From positions 1-19,459 of the forward strand of contig JBLHWU010000121.1 of NCBI GenBank assembly GCA_047629355.1: a DNA stretch of 19,459 nt, in the 5' to 3' direction. Position numbers and translations under genes: made by a program. The stretch is from CAYUNA01 sp047629355. GTDB lineage: Bacteria > Bacteroidota > Bacteroidia > Chitinophagales > Saprospiraceae. Positions 1-7,336 of this stretch are shown here, piece by piece (position 1 is the stretch's first letter; each line of letters begins with the position of its first letter). The notes beneath the pieces are model-generated. The model was not told the DNA's origin. It ran no database searches and saw only the letters and a program-made list of their open reading frames with translations.

Positions 1-2
1 AG

Positions 3-914
3 GAAACGCCGAAAACTACACCCACAATTTCACCTAAACCAAAAGCAGCAGCAACCGACAAAGTAACAGAAACCGGTGGGCTAATTGCCATCAACGATAC
101 CCAACTCTACCTCAAAACTATCGGTAAAGGCGAACCAATCCTCTTCGTTCACGGAGGACCAGGACTTGACCACACCTACTTTCTACCACAATTACAAGCG
201 TTGGCAAAAGACCATGAGTTAATTTTTTATGACCAACGAGCCAGTGGAAAAAGCGCTTCTAATTTAGACAGCACCCAGATTTCAATGGACATCTTTGTGG
301 ATGATATTGAAGCCATTCGTAAAAAAACGAAACAAGCTAAACTCAATATTTTGGGGCATTCCTTTGGTGGTATTTTGGCTATGAAATATGCTATCAAATA
401 TCCCGAAAAAGTCAATAAATTAATCCTTTCCAATTCTTCTGGCGCGAGTGCTGAATTCATGCAAAACGAAGCCAAACGACTGCAAGAACGCATCACAGAG
501 GACGACCAATTTGAACAGCAGCTTATTTTTAAATCCAAAAATTTTCAAGCTGGAAAGGCGTCAGCTTATGAAAATTTGTTTAGAATATTTTTTAGAAAAG
601 AGTTTGTCAATCGAGAACTCGCAGATAGTTTGACCTTGACCTTTCCTAATAATTTTGTACAAAACAGCCGATTATTAGGCTATCTAAACAAAGATATGGG
701 GGCAAATTATGATTTTCATCAAGATTTGAAAAAAATTACTGCACCGACTTTAGTGGTTTATGGTGACTATGAGATTTTGGCAGAAAGTGCTGGTAAGCAA
801 CTCGCTGAAAACATTCCGAACGCAAAATTTACCCTAATTGAAGATTGCGGGCATTTTCCTTTTGTTGAAAAACCGAAGGCGTATTTTTCGGAGATTAATG
901 AATTTTTGAGATGA
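3..914 (+). CDS. Alpha/beta hydrolase, proline iminopeptidase-like (5' end outside window)
   Basis: The frame is open to the left edge, so the start is missing; 303 codons are visible. The first ~25 visible residues are rich in Thr, Pro, Lys and Ala, like a linker after a signal peptide or lipoprotein anchor. The fold then begins with an HGGPG oxyanion-hole motif (about nt 153-167), as in proline iminopeptidases. The nucleophile elbow GHSFGG places the catalytic Ser at nt 360-362. A candidate acid lies in VVYGDYE (Asp at nt 765-767) and the His in EDCGHFPF (nt 851-853), so the triad looks complete. The family hydrolyses N-terminal proline peptides or small esters; the substrate here is unknown. 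A TTG at 201 would allow a shorter protein, but it would remove the oxyanion motif and is rejected. The enzyme class is clear, the exact substrate is not. Confidence 0.85.
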   Translation, partial: ETPKTTPTISPKPKAAATDKVTETGGLIAINDTQLYLKTIGKGEPILFVHGGPGLDHTYFLPQLQALAKDHELIFYDQRASGKSASNLDSTQISMDIFVDDIEAIRKKTKQAKLNILGHSFGGILAMKYAIKYPEKVNKLILSNSSGASAEFMQNEAKRLQERITEDDQFEQQLIFKSKNFQAGKASAYENLFRIFFRKEFVNRELADSLTLTFPNNFVQNSRLLGYLNKDMGANYDFHQDLKKITAPTLVVYGDYEILAESAGKQLAENIPNAKFTLIEDCGHFPFVEKPKAYFSEINEFLR

Positions 915-1040
915 TTGAATTTTAAAAGATATGAAGAAGCGAAACCGAAAATGACGAATGAGACGGAAGTGGGAAGGTTGGAAAATCGAAGAATGAAGTA
1001 TATTATCTTATAGTTGAATCTTACGGTAAATTAAGTTTTT

Positions 1041-1086
1041 AAAAAAAAAATTGAGAAGCTCAAAAATCCTAAGATTTTTGAGCTTC
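1041..1086 (-). terminator. Rho-independent terminator reading on the minus strand
   Basis: A perfect 14-bp stem (1055-1068 with 1073-1086, loop of four bases) is followed on the minus strand by a run of ten T (plus-strand A run at 1041-1050). The T-tract is on the minus side only, so it ends leftward transcripts, most likely from the CDGSH gene at 1483-1722. It lies almost 400 bp beyond that gene because repeats sit between them. Confidence 0.75.
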
Positions 1087-1096
1087 ATAAAATACC

Positions 1097-1192
1097 TTGC
1101 GTGCTACCTGCCGCAGCGCAGGTGGGGTTATTGAGGGATAAAAGCAGTTTTTACAAATCTTTTTTATCCCTCAAACGCCCTTTGCTAAAATT
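1097..1192 (+). repeat. Dispersed intergenic repeat, copy 1 (long form)
   Basis: The first 47 bases (ttgcgtgctacctgccgcag...) align with 17741-17787, with mainly transition differences. The two copies then share aaacgcc and ctttg(c/t)ta(a/t)aatt. This copy contains an extra hairpin right arm: 1131-1143 pairs perfectly over 13 bp with 1162-1174. The other copy lacks the corresponding ~30 bases. acctgc and gcaggt form a further small stem. No coding potential is seen. Confidence 0.6.
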
Positions 1193-1218
1193 CAAAGAAG
1201 CTTACTTTACAAGGTACT

Positions 1219-1474
1219 TAAGTAATATGTAGTGATTAGACTTTATGAATGAGTAGCTTTTTTAGAATTGCAAATAATTGATAATCAATAGTTTGCGAAT
1301 TATCCAGAGTCGCCATTCATAAAGTCTATTAATCAGGTAAAATTTTTGGACAAGATTTTTTCGATAGTTTTCTTTAAAAAAGGCTTGAATAATCCTTTTA
1401 TTGAAGTCTTTTTAGAAGAAAATAGCGAAAAAAGATGTTTAAAAATTACCTAATTAATTAGTACGTGTTACTTA
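1219..1474 (+). mobile_element. Foldback MITE-like element, copy 1, interrupted by a nested hairpin
   Basis: From 1329 to 1474 this matches 18649-18796 over its whole length with a few small indels, including the words gacaagattttttcgatag and aaaaaagatgttta. The ends are inverted repeats: taagtaa at 1219-1225 and ttactta at 1468-1474, each next to TA. The two halves are complementary almost end to end (ggtaaaattttt...cttgaata against ttattgaag...aaattacc), so the whole unit can fold into one long hairpin. The left end is split by the 1237-1331 insertion. No transposase is present, so it would be non-autonomous. TA flanks suggest an IS630/Tc1-like partner, which is inference. Confidence 0.7.
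1237..1331. mobile_element. Nested hairpin element inside the MITE-like element
   Basis: A perfect 15-bp terminal inverted repeat (tagactttatgaatg at 1237-1251, its complement at 1314-1328) bounds about 92 bp. It also has an inner imperfect stem (aattgcaaa with tttgcgaatt) around attgataatcaat. Removing about 93 bp restores the MITE left end as agtgattaatcagg, which matches the other arms of that element. TTA lies on both sides (1236-1238, 1329-1331), so a 2-3 bp duplication (TA or TTA) is possible but ambiguous. No coding capacity. Confidence 0.55.
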
Positions 1475-1482
1475 ATGGAAGT

Positions 1483-1722
1483 CTACAAATTCCTATGCGA
1501 CCCATCGCAAAACGGCGTCCTATTCACATTGTGCTTACAACCGCACCAAGCAACCCGTTTTTTCTCTTCAACAACTTCAATAATTGGCCCCATGCCTGTG
1601 CCTTTGTGTTTACCATCGCAATATGGCTGATTCGTACTGATTCCGCACGAACACCAAGCGTATCGACCAGGCTCAACTTCCATAACGTATGGACTCTTTT
1701 GTGGTATTAGTTTTTCACTCAT
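1483..1722 (-). CDS. Tandem CDGSH iron-sulfur domain protein
   Basis: This 79-residue protein has two CDGSH-type 2Fe-2S binding motifs. The first is C24, C26, C35 and H39 (WCSCG...YCDGKH); the second is C60, C62, C72 and H76 (WCGC...FCDGSH). CDGSH proteins bind a 2Fe-2S cluster with three Cys and one His and act in redox or cluster handling. The tandem layout without a membrane anchor resembles the CISD3/bacterial soluble class. The protein ends three residues after the second motif. Its stop codon is only eight bases from the end of the MITE-like element, so the gene is intact but its downstream region has been altered. The start at 1722 follows the A-rich leader usual in this phylum. Identification is firm; partner and role are unknown. 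Confidence 0.9.
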   Translation of the reverse strand: MSEKLIPQKSPYVMEVEPGRYAWCSCGISTNQPYCDGKHKGTGMGPIIEVVEEKKRVAWCGCKHNVNRTPFCDGSHRNL

Positions 1723-1800
1723 TATTTTATTTTTTAACGTGTTTATGTGTTGTTGTATTCAAGTATTTGAGTTTCACATGAACATACAAACACAATTTAT

Positions 1801-2682
1801 TTAAAATGAACTTGATTTACAGCCTTTCCGGGAACGTCCGCGCTTACGTCCGCCCATCAAACCGTTGTCTAAAAAGTTGTAGGAAACAGTAATTCCCGTG
1901 ATGAAATACCAGTCTGAGTCAGTATCATCCCCACGCGCTGTACCTGTAGGAACAACGACGGGTTCGCCGCCCGATAATTCGCCTGTTCGGTTACTCAATG
2001 CTGCACCTAAAGTATTGCCATCCGCAGCCAATTCAGTAGAGGCAACATACGTGCCACTCACATCGTCTAGGAAGTCAGAAAATGCCCGCCGTGCACCAAT
2101 TTCAAAACCGATATTTAACTTATCTGTTACGGCATATTTGACACCGATACCGAATGGGATAGTCAAAGTAATCGTCTTATATTCCTCACGATCAGGGTAT
2201 TGCGACAAGCCTTGCCCTTCCGTGCCTAATGGTTGTAATGCGACCCACTCCCCTTCAAAGTTGGCTTTTGGATTAAATTTTGTCCCTGTAACTCCTGCGA
2301 AAATGTATGGCGTAAAAACTTTATATAGACCATAAGGTTGATAGCCTAAAATGTTAAATTCACCCATCACACCCAATTCTAAAAGGCTGGATTTGAAACC
2401 TAGATTTCGAGCATTAATCGCTGCGTCATTGGAGTTAAAATCATTGCCAGAGATGCCTGCGTAATTGAAACTTACACGGGCAACGAGGCGTTCCCCAAAA
2501 TTGTAGCGGACAAATGCGCCTCCTGCAAAACGCGTTTCATCCAAGTAAACTTTGGTTGAATTGTTTGATAAATCGCCCATGTAATTTGAGCCACCTAATA
2601 ACACACCCATTTCAAAATGTTGAGCAAAAATTGCAGTATTTAAAAGGGTGAAAATTGCTAAAATAAACGTTTTCTTTGTCAT
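1801..2682 (-). CDS. Outer-membrane beta-barrel protein, DUF6089-like
   Basis: 293 residues starting with a signal peptide (MTKKTFILAIFTLLNTAIFAQ, cleavage expected near residue 19-21). The mature protein starts with LLGGSNYMGDLSNN, the motif with which DUF6089-type Bacteroidota barrels begin. It continues with alternating amphipathic strands typical of a small outer-membrane barrel (VRYNFGERLVARVSFNYAG, FITGITVSYNF). After the last strand comes a basic Arg/Lys/Ser-rich tail ending in Cys...Phe. Comparable basic Cys-containing tails occur in related phylum proteins, from memory. A longer loop at roughly 215-250 is rich in Gly, Thr and Asp and may be extracellular. It has its own promoter at 2742-2774 and lies 78 bp upstream of the CDGSH gene on the same strand, so readthrough is possible. 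Function unknown. Confidence 0.85.
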   Translation of the reverse strand: MTKKTFILAIFTLLNTAIFAQHFEMGVLLGGSNYMGDLSNNSTKVYLDETRFAGGAFVRYNFGERLVARVSFNYAGISGNDFNSNDAAINARNLGFKSSLLELGVMGEFNILGYQPYGLYKVFTPYIFAGVTGTKFNPKANFEGEWVALQPLGTEGQGLSQYPDREEYKTITLTIPFGIGVKYAVTDKLNIGFEIGARRAFSDFLDDVSGTYVASTELAADGNTLGAALSNRTGELSGGEPVVVPTGTARGDDTDSDWYFITGITVSYNFLDNGLMGGRKRGRSRKGCKSSSF

Positions 2683-2741
2683 GATAAAAGTTGATTTTAA
2701 AATTGATATTCGGAAGTTTGACTTTTAAAAGACCATAACGG

Positions 2742-2774
2742 CAAAGGTAGGAAAGGAAACGAAGGAATTGACAA
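2742..2774 (-). promoter_or_regulatory. Bacteroidota-type promoter for the outer-membrane barrel gene
   Basis: On the minus strand a perfect TAnnTTTG box (taccttttg-type, read as TACCTTTG, 2742-2749) lies 22 bp after a TTG (2772-2774). This matches the known -7/-33 layout of the phylum, with spacing 17-23. The leader to the ATG at 2682 is about 50 nt. Confidence 0.65.
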
Positions 2775-2817
2775 TTTTCTTATGCCCACTTAGAAATCTT
2801 TTACCCTTCCTTTTTAT

Positions 2818-2858
2818 CAAAAATAATAAAAAAGGAGGTTCAGCTACCCGAACCTCCT
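2818..2858 (-). terminator. Terminator of the TlpA-like gene
   Basis: A 9-bp GC-containing stem (aggaggttc 2833-2841 with gaacctcct 2850-2858) is followed on the minus strand by a T-rich tract (ttttttattattttt). It lies just after the stop of the 2895-4334 gene, as expected for an intrinsic terminator. Confidence 0.85.
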
Positions 2859-2894
2859 AGGTATTGCTTAATATCTAAATTTTATAATATAAAG

Positions 2895-4334
2895 TTAGGA
2901 TTTATTTTGAGACAGCAAAGGTTTTCTATTTTGAATTTCTTCAAAAATGGTGTTAATTTCATCAGAAGATGGTCTTGGCGCATTCACATTAATCAGTTTA
3001 CCTTCGGTATCAATCAACATAAAACGTGGAATTCCTGTAATCAAATTATCCTTACAAATGCTGCTATCCCATGCTTTGTCAGCGTATAATTGAACGCCTT
3101 TCATTGATTTTCCCACTACCATTTTTTCCCAAGCATCTTTATCTTTGTCAATAGAAACGCTCACGAATTCAATTTTCCCACCAGCTGCATATTTCGTTTC
3201 CAAGTCCTCCAAATACGGCAATTCTTGCATACACGGACCACACCAAGTTGCCCAAACGTCGATGTAAACCACCTTTCCACGAAGGTCTTCCAAGCCCACA
3301 ATTTCGCCCTTTATATTTTCATATTTCCAAGTTGGCGCGTCTTTTCCTTTCGCAACCGTTGTCCATTGATTGTATTCTTTCATCACTTTTTCCACCGATT
3401 CTGCATCTTTACAATTGGCTTGAAAAGCAGTCATAATATTTTCTGGAATGTCTGCACCATGTTGATACAACAAACCGCCCATCATACTATAGTAAGCGTA
3501 ATCTTTCACTTTTTGGTTTTTTGAAAATTCACCAATCAACTGTATTTGCGCATTTGGAACGGCGAATTTATCGTTATCTTCACCAACTATTCCTTTTGCT
3601 TGATGCGATAAATAAGCTTCAATAAAACTTTTGAAATCCTGAGATGCTAACATTTTATCATCATTGAATTCAAATTTTGCTAAAAAATCGTAATAATCTG
3701 CTGCCATTTCTGGTTCATCTGTCTTCGCGACATAAGCGAAATATTCAGGATACATTAGACGATTGTTCGCATTGGCAATCAAGATATTTTGTTTTTCCAT
3801 CTTAACAAAATCAGGACTCATGCCACTATTATTCATCAAAGCAGTTTTGAAGTTACCCATCATTTGCTGCTTCATATCATCCATTTTGGCAATAAATTCA
3901 GCTATTTCCAAACCAAAAACAGCTCGCCAATCGCTCATCAACTTTTCATCCAATAAGTATTTTGAAGCTAAATAATTACTCTCTTCCGCACCTTTTCCAC
4001 TGTAAGACATCGTTTCATCGAATTCTTCAACATTGAATTTTACAGTCATTGCATCGCCTGGTTCAACATAAAAAGTAGTGCGTTCGCCGCCGTAAGATAG
4101 CTGCGCCATTTGACCTATTTCTACAGGAATTGTTGCCATAAAGTTTCCCGTTTCATCCAAAAGTGCACTGATTTTTTTCCCATCAATCACGATAGTTGCT
4201 TCGCCACCTTTAGCATTTTCAACCATGCCTTTCAGTATCACGTCTTTAATTTCAACGACCGCTTCCTTTTTCTCTGACGCGTTTTGACAAGCAAATAATA
4301 GTAAGAAAGGGAATAAGAGCAATAAATTTTTCAT
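2895..4334 (-). CDS. TlpA-like thioredoxin-fold lipoprotein
   Basis: 479 residues. The start chosen at 4334 gives a clean lipoprotein signal, MKNLLLLFPFLLLFAC, with lipidated Cys16. The frame stays open upstream to 4430, but the promoter box at 4388-4395 lies inside that extension, so the longer form is rejected. Residues 25-130 resemble the N-terminal beta domain found before Bacteroidota TlpA modules (DUF4369-like), and 130-330 are helical. The C-terminal ~150 residues form an AhpC/TSA-TlpA thioredoxin domain with WATWCGPC (redox Cys365 and Cys368) and the cis-Pro loop TGIPRF. Such proteins sit in the periplasm facing the membrane and reduce or exchange disulfides. The substrate is unknown. 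It is a single gene with its own promoter and terminator. Confidence 0.88.
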   Translation of the reverse strand: MKNLLLLFPFLLLFACQNASEKKEAVVEIKDVILKGMVENAKGGEATIVIDGKKISALLDETGNFMATIPVEIGQMAQLSYGGERTTFYVEPGDAMTVKFNVEEFDETMSYSGKGAEESNYLASKYLLDEKLMSDWRAVFGLEIAEFIAKMDDMKQQMMGNFKTALMNNSGMSPDFVKMEKQNILIANANNRLMYPEYFAYVAKTDEPEMAADYYDFLAKFEFNDDKMLASQDFKSFIEAYLSHQAKGIVGEDNDKFAVPNAQIQLIGEFSKNQKVKDYAYYSMMGGLLYQHGADIPENIMTAFQANCKDAESVEKVMKEYNQWTTVAKGKDAPTWKYENIKGEIVGLEDLRGKVVYIDVWATWCGPCMQELPYLEDLETKYAAGGKIEFVSVSIDKDKDAWEKMVVGKSMKGVQLYADKAWDSSICKDNLITGIPRFMLIDTEGKLINVNAPRPSSDEINTIFEEIQNRKPLLSQNKS

Positions 4335-4387
4335 TGATTTTTTTTTTAAAAAGCGATATGATTTGCACAGCATCTTGCTGCATTTAA

Positions 4388-4421
4388 CAAAATTACTCAT
4401 TTTAAAATTTGTAACTTTCAA
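4388..4421 (-). promoter_or_regulatory. Bacteroidota-type promoter for the TlpA-like gene
   Basis: On the minus strand TAATTTTG (4388-4395) matches TAnnTTTG, and a TTG (4419-4421) lies 23 bp upstream. The leader to the ATG at 4334 is about 45 nt. The site also shows that the upstream in-frame starts cannot be used. Confidence 0.5.
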
Positions 4422-4509
4422 AATCGTCAAAAACGTTCGCTACCCTACATTTTTTTGCAACCTATTCGTCAATGAAGTGGTCTATTTTTTATAGCAATTA
4501 AAAAACGGT

Positions 4510-4517
4510 TAATTTTG
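4510..4517 (+). promoter_or_regulatory. Putative -7 box for the T9SS repeat protein
   Basis: TAATTTTG matches TAnnTTTG, with only a T-rich stretch rather than TTG near -33. It overlaps the in-frame TTG at 4515 and so supports the ATG at 4566 as the real start, with a leader of about 40 nt. Confidence 0.4.
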
Positions 4518-4565
4518 TCTTTCTATCTATTTTTTATGTTCCATTTTCTAAATAAAAAATCAATC

Positions 4566-6416
4566 ATGAAAAAACGGTTACACCTAATCTTAATCATTCT
4601 TTTTAGCTACTTCTATACTGCTGATATTTTAGCGCAAGATTTTATTTTTACAGAAGTTCCCAATCCACCGAATAGTCAATTTAATAGCTTTGTTGCCCAG
4701 ACGGATGACAATACCTATTTATCCTATTTCGACAATGCGTACAACACTTTTCTATATTCCTATGATGGCGAAACCTTGACAGATATAGGTGGACCTGTCG
4801 ACTACACTTATAGTTTTTTCTTGACAGAGCAAGATGAAAACCTATTTTTAGCTTATAATGACTATGATTACAATACTGCTTTGGTGCGTTATGATGGTAC
4901 AGATTTTACTGTTTTAGGCACACCAAATTATGATGAATTTTTGAATGGATATGCTTTCGCTTTAGACGGCACCTACTATTTTGCTTGGTTTGAATTCATT
5001 AATTTTACGCAAATCTTGCGATACATAGATGGCGATAATTTAATAGATGTAGAAATACCAGTAGGTTTCACATTTGGCAACTTTGTCGGCGAGCTCAATG
5101 GAGAAGCTTTTGTTACTTTGCAAGATGCCAATTTCAACCAAGGACTTTATAGCTTTGACGGTAATGATTTCACCGAAGTGACGCTGCCTGACAATACGAC
5201 CAATCCATTTTTACAAATTGCGACGGCCGACGCATTGTATATTAATCTTTTCGATACTGGTTTCAATAGTTTATTGTACATTTTTGATGGTAATGATTTC
5301 GATTTAGTTGACCTACCGATGGGCTTTACCCTCGGAAATTTTATTGGCGAAGTAGATAATCAATTGTTCTTCAATTTAAATGACAATGCCTATAACGGAA
5401 CCCTTTATAGGTTGGATGGAACTGGTTGGACTGGTTTTCCTGATACCAACTATGACCTTGCTTTTGGTGACGGTGTATCTAATACAGCAGTTTATCCTTC
5501 ATATACCAACGATGGTTTTTACACTTTCTCAATGGGTATTTGTGATGGAACAGATTTGAACATTGTAGAAAATCCATTGGGTTTTCAATACAGTCAATAT
5601 CAAGCGGATTGGGAAGATGGCGTATTTGCTTCTTATTTTGATGCTACTTTCAACAACTCCTTGCAATATTATAATGGTATGGATTTACAGACGGTGCCAC
5701 CACCGAATGATTTGACCTATAATTTTTACGAATTTGAGTTAGATGAATTGTTGCATTTCACTTTCCGTGATTTCAATTTCAATCGAACCTTATATTACCT
5801 TGGCGAACCAAATGAAGCACCTTCTGCAGCTGACAATACGGTGCAAACACTGGTAGAAACGCCGTATATGTTTACCATCGAAGAATTCAATTTTACCGAT
5901 ATTGACGTAGATGATACGTTGTCCTCTATTCAAATTATTGCAAAACCAACGTTGGGTATTCTGCACTCAGATGGCGCAAATATTGGTACAGGCGATTTTA
6001 TTCTTGCTACTGAAATTGAAAATCTGACCTACGTACCGTTCAATGACGGGATGGGTATGCCTTATGATTCTTTCTCGTTTAAAGTTTTTGATGGTGATGA
6101 TTTGAGTGAAGAAACGTACATCATGTTTATCAATGTTTTGGAAGAATTGGTGAGTACTAATGATAATTTATTGGCGACGGCTTTGGAAATTTTCCCAAAT
6201 CCAACGACTGACCTTATTACTATAAAAATTGACAATTACACACCGCAACAGACTGCCGAAATTTTAATTTATAATCAAAAAGGGCAAGCAATGGAACGAC
6301 GAATGACAACAACTTTAAATGAAACATTTGTGACCGATACTTGGGCGAATGGCGTTTATATTTTGGTGATTCGAGAAGGAGAAAATATGGTGAGTCGGAA
6401 GATAATCGTTCAATAA
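4566..6416 (+). CDS. Secreted nine-repeat (propeller-like) protein with T9SS sorting domain
   Basis: 616 residues. The start at 4566 gives a signal peptide (MKKRLHLILIILFSYFYTADILAQ); a TTG 51 bp upstream overlaps the promoter box and is rejected. Residues 25-412 contain nine units of about 43 residues with the pattern DGxDFxxVxxP, then GNFxGExxxxxFxN, then LxDxxFNxxLYxx, rich in Asp, Asn and aromatic residues. The first and last units are complete at the domain ends, as in a closed beta-propeller. Residues ~415-525 resemble a cadherin-like extracellular domain. Residues 539-616 are a type A T9SS C-terminal domain (IFPNPTTDLITIKID, then NGVYILVI and VSRKIIVQ). The protein is therefore exported by type IX secretion and probably held at the cell surface. 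I do not recognise the repeat family. A binding or adhesion role is inference. Confidence 0.85.
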   Translation: MKKRLHLILIILFSYFYTADILAQDFIFTEVPNPPNSQFNSFVAQTDDNTYLSYFDNAYNTFLYSYDGETLTDIGGPVDYTYSFFLTEQDENLFLAYNDYDYNTALVRYDGTDFTVLGTPNYDEFLNGYAFALDGTYYFAWFEFINFTQILRYIDGDNLIDVEIPVGFTFGNFVGELNGEAFVTLQDANFNQGLYSFDGNDFTEVTLPDNTTNPFLQIATADALYINLFDTGFNSLLYIFDGNDFDLVDLPMGFTLGNFIGEVDNQLFFNLNDNAYNGTLYRLDGTGWTGFPDTNYDLAFGDGVSNTAVYPSYTNDGFYTFSMGICDGTDLNIVENPLGFQYSQYQADWEDGVFASYFDATFNNSLQYYNGMDLQTVPPPNDLTYNFYEFELDELLHFTFRDFNFNRTLYYLGEPNEAPSAADNTVQTLVETPYMFTIEEFNFTDIDVDDTLSSIQIIAKPTLGILHSDGANIGTGDFILATEIENLTYVPFNDGMGMPYDSFSFKVFDGDDLSEETYIMFINVLEELVSTNDNLLATALEIFPNPTTDLITIKIDNYTPQQTAEILIYNQKGQAMERRMTTTLNETFVTDTWANGVYILVIREGENMVSRKIIVQ

Positions 6417-6420
6417 AAAA

Positions 6421-6507
6421 GAGGTCAGAAGATAGACCATTTCATTGTCAAAAGTCAGATAACACTCATTTTCAGTCTGACTTTTGACAATGAAATGGTC
6501 TGACCTC
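6421..6507. repeat. Long perfect hairpin between two genes
   Basis: gaccatttcattgtcaaaag and four further bases (6435-6458) are perfectly complementary to 6477-6500 (24 bp). An outer 7-bp pairing (6421-6427 with 6501-6507) is separated by a 7-base bulge, and the loop is 18 bases. On the plus strand no T-tract follows; on the minus strand only six T follow. It lies four bases after the stop of the T9SS gene. It could end or protect that transcript, but its shape is not that of a standard terminator. Confidence 0.75.
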
Positions 6508-6540
6508 TAACTTCTCTTCAAAAATTCGCACTTTTGCCCC

Positions 6541-7335
6541 ATGAGTCAACTATTCAAAAATAACAAAGAACTACAATCTTACCTTGATGCCTGTGTCGAA
6601 ACCCACAATCGACCTGATTTTATTGAAAACGACCCTATCGTTATTCCGCATCAATTTTCTAAATTACAAGACATTGAAATCATGGCGTTTTGGACGTCAA
6701 TGTTGGCCTGGGGACAGCGCAAAACGATTATCAATAAAGCCACAGAATTAGTAGAATTGATGGATGGCGCACCGCATGATTTTATGGTCAACCATGAAGA
6801 ACAAGACCGCGCCAGATTTGAAAACTTCAAGCACCGAACCTTTCAACCAATTGATTGTCTGTATTTTATAGAGTTTTTTCAAAATTATTATCGGAAAAAT
6901 GAATCGCTGGAAACGGCGTTTTCTCAGTTTATAAAACCAACCGATACGGATATTGGAAATGGCATTCGCGGTTTCAACGACCTGTTTTTTTCTTTGGAAA
7001 ATGCGCCACATCGAACGCGTAAACATGTCGCTACGCCCGTCCGAAAATCTTCTTGTAAACGCATCAATATGTTTCTGCGGTGGATGGTACGGCAAGACGA
7101 TAAAGGCGTGGATTTTGGTCTATGGGAAAACATTTCACCGAGTCAATTATTGATGCCATTAGATGTCCATGTCGATAGGATTGCACGGCGATTGGGACTA
7201 TTGGAACGCAAGCAGACGGATTGGTTGTCGGTGTTGGAATTGACAGGAAATTTACGGGCATTTGATGCGACAGACCCTGTGAAATATGATTTTGCGTTGT
7301 TTGGGGTTGGGGTTTTGGAGAATAAAAAAAATTAA
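6541..7335 (+). CDS. TIGR02757 / DUF2400 family protein
   Basis: 264 residues, the usual length of this family. The recognisable features are the N-terminal ENDPIVIPHQFSKLQDIEI segment, the AFWTSMLAWGQRKTIINKA helix pair and the C-terminal region PLDVHVDRIARRLGLLERKQ followed by a final FDATDPVKYDFALFGVGV motif. The family occurs widely in Bacteroidota. It has been seen as distantly related to helix-hairpin-helix DNA glycosylases because of the VHVDRIARRLGL and DPVKYDFAL segments, but no function has been shown to my knowledge. It is probably cytosolic, with no signal peptide or membrane segment. It converges on pgeF, with one base between the two stop codons, so the ends share no space for a separate terminator. 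Confidence 0.85.
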   Translation: MSQLFKNNKELQSYLDACVETHNRPDFIENDPIVIPHQFSKLQDIEIMAFWTSMLAWGQRKTIINKATELVELMDGAPHDFMVNHEEQDRARFENFKHRTFQPIDCLYFIEFFQNYYRKNESLETAFSQFIKPTDTDIGNGIRGFNDLFFSLENAPHRTRKHVATPVRKSSCKRINMFLRWMVRQDDKGVDFGLWENISPSQLLMPLDVHVDRIARRLGLLERKQTDWLSVLELTGNLRAFDATDPVKYDFALFGVGVLENKKN

Positions 7336-7336
7336 A

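Larger units (their letters stand above)
915..1218. other. Repeat-rich gap after the hydrolase gene
   Basis: No gene is seen here. Positions 915-1040 are plain AT-rich sequence. They are followed by a minus-strand terminator (1041-1086) and a dispersed repeat (1097-1192). The words taccttg (1094-1100) and caaggta (1209-1215) bracket the dispersed repeat as a short inverted pair. Confidence 0.6.

Noticed and set aside
201..914. TTG at 201 as the start of the hydrolase
   Set aside because: The open frame continues to the left edge and the HGGPG oxyanion motif lies before 201.
4335..4430. N-terminal extension of the TlpA-like protein
   Set aside because: The lipoprotein signal starts at 4334 and a promoter box lies within the extension.
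4515..4565. TTG at 4515 as start of the T9SS protein
   Set aside because: It overlaps the TAATTTTG box and would put 17 residues before a good signal peptide.
6421..6507. The 24-bp hairpin as a standard rho-independent terminator
   Set aside because: No T-tract follows on the plus strand, the stem is AT-rich and far longer than normal, and the loop is 18 bases.
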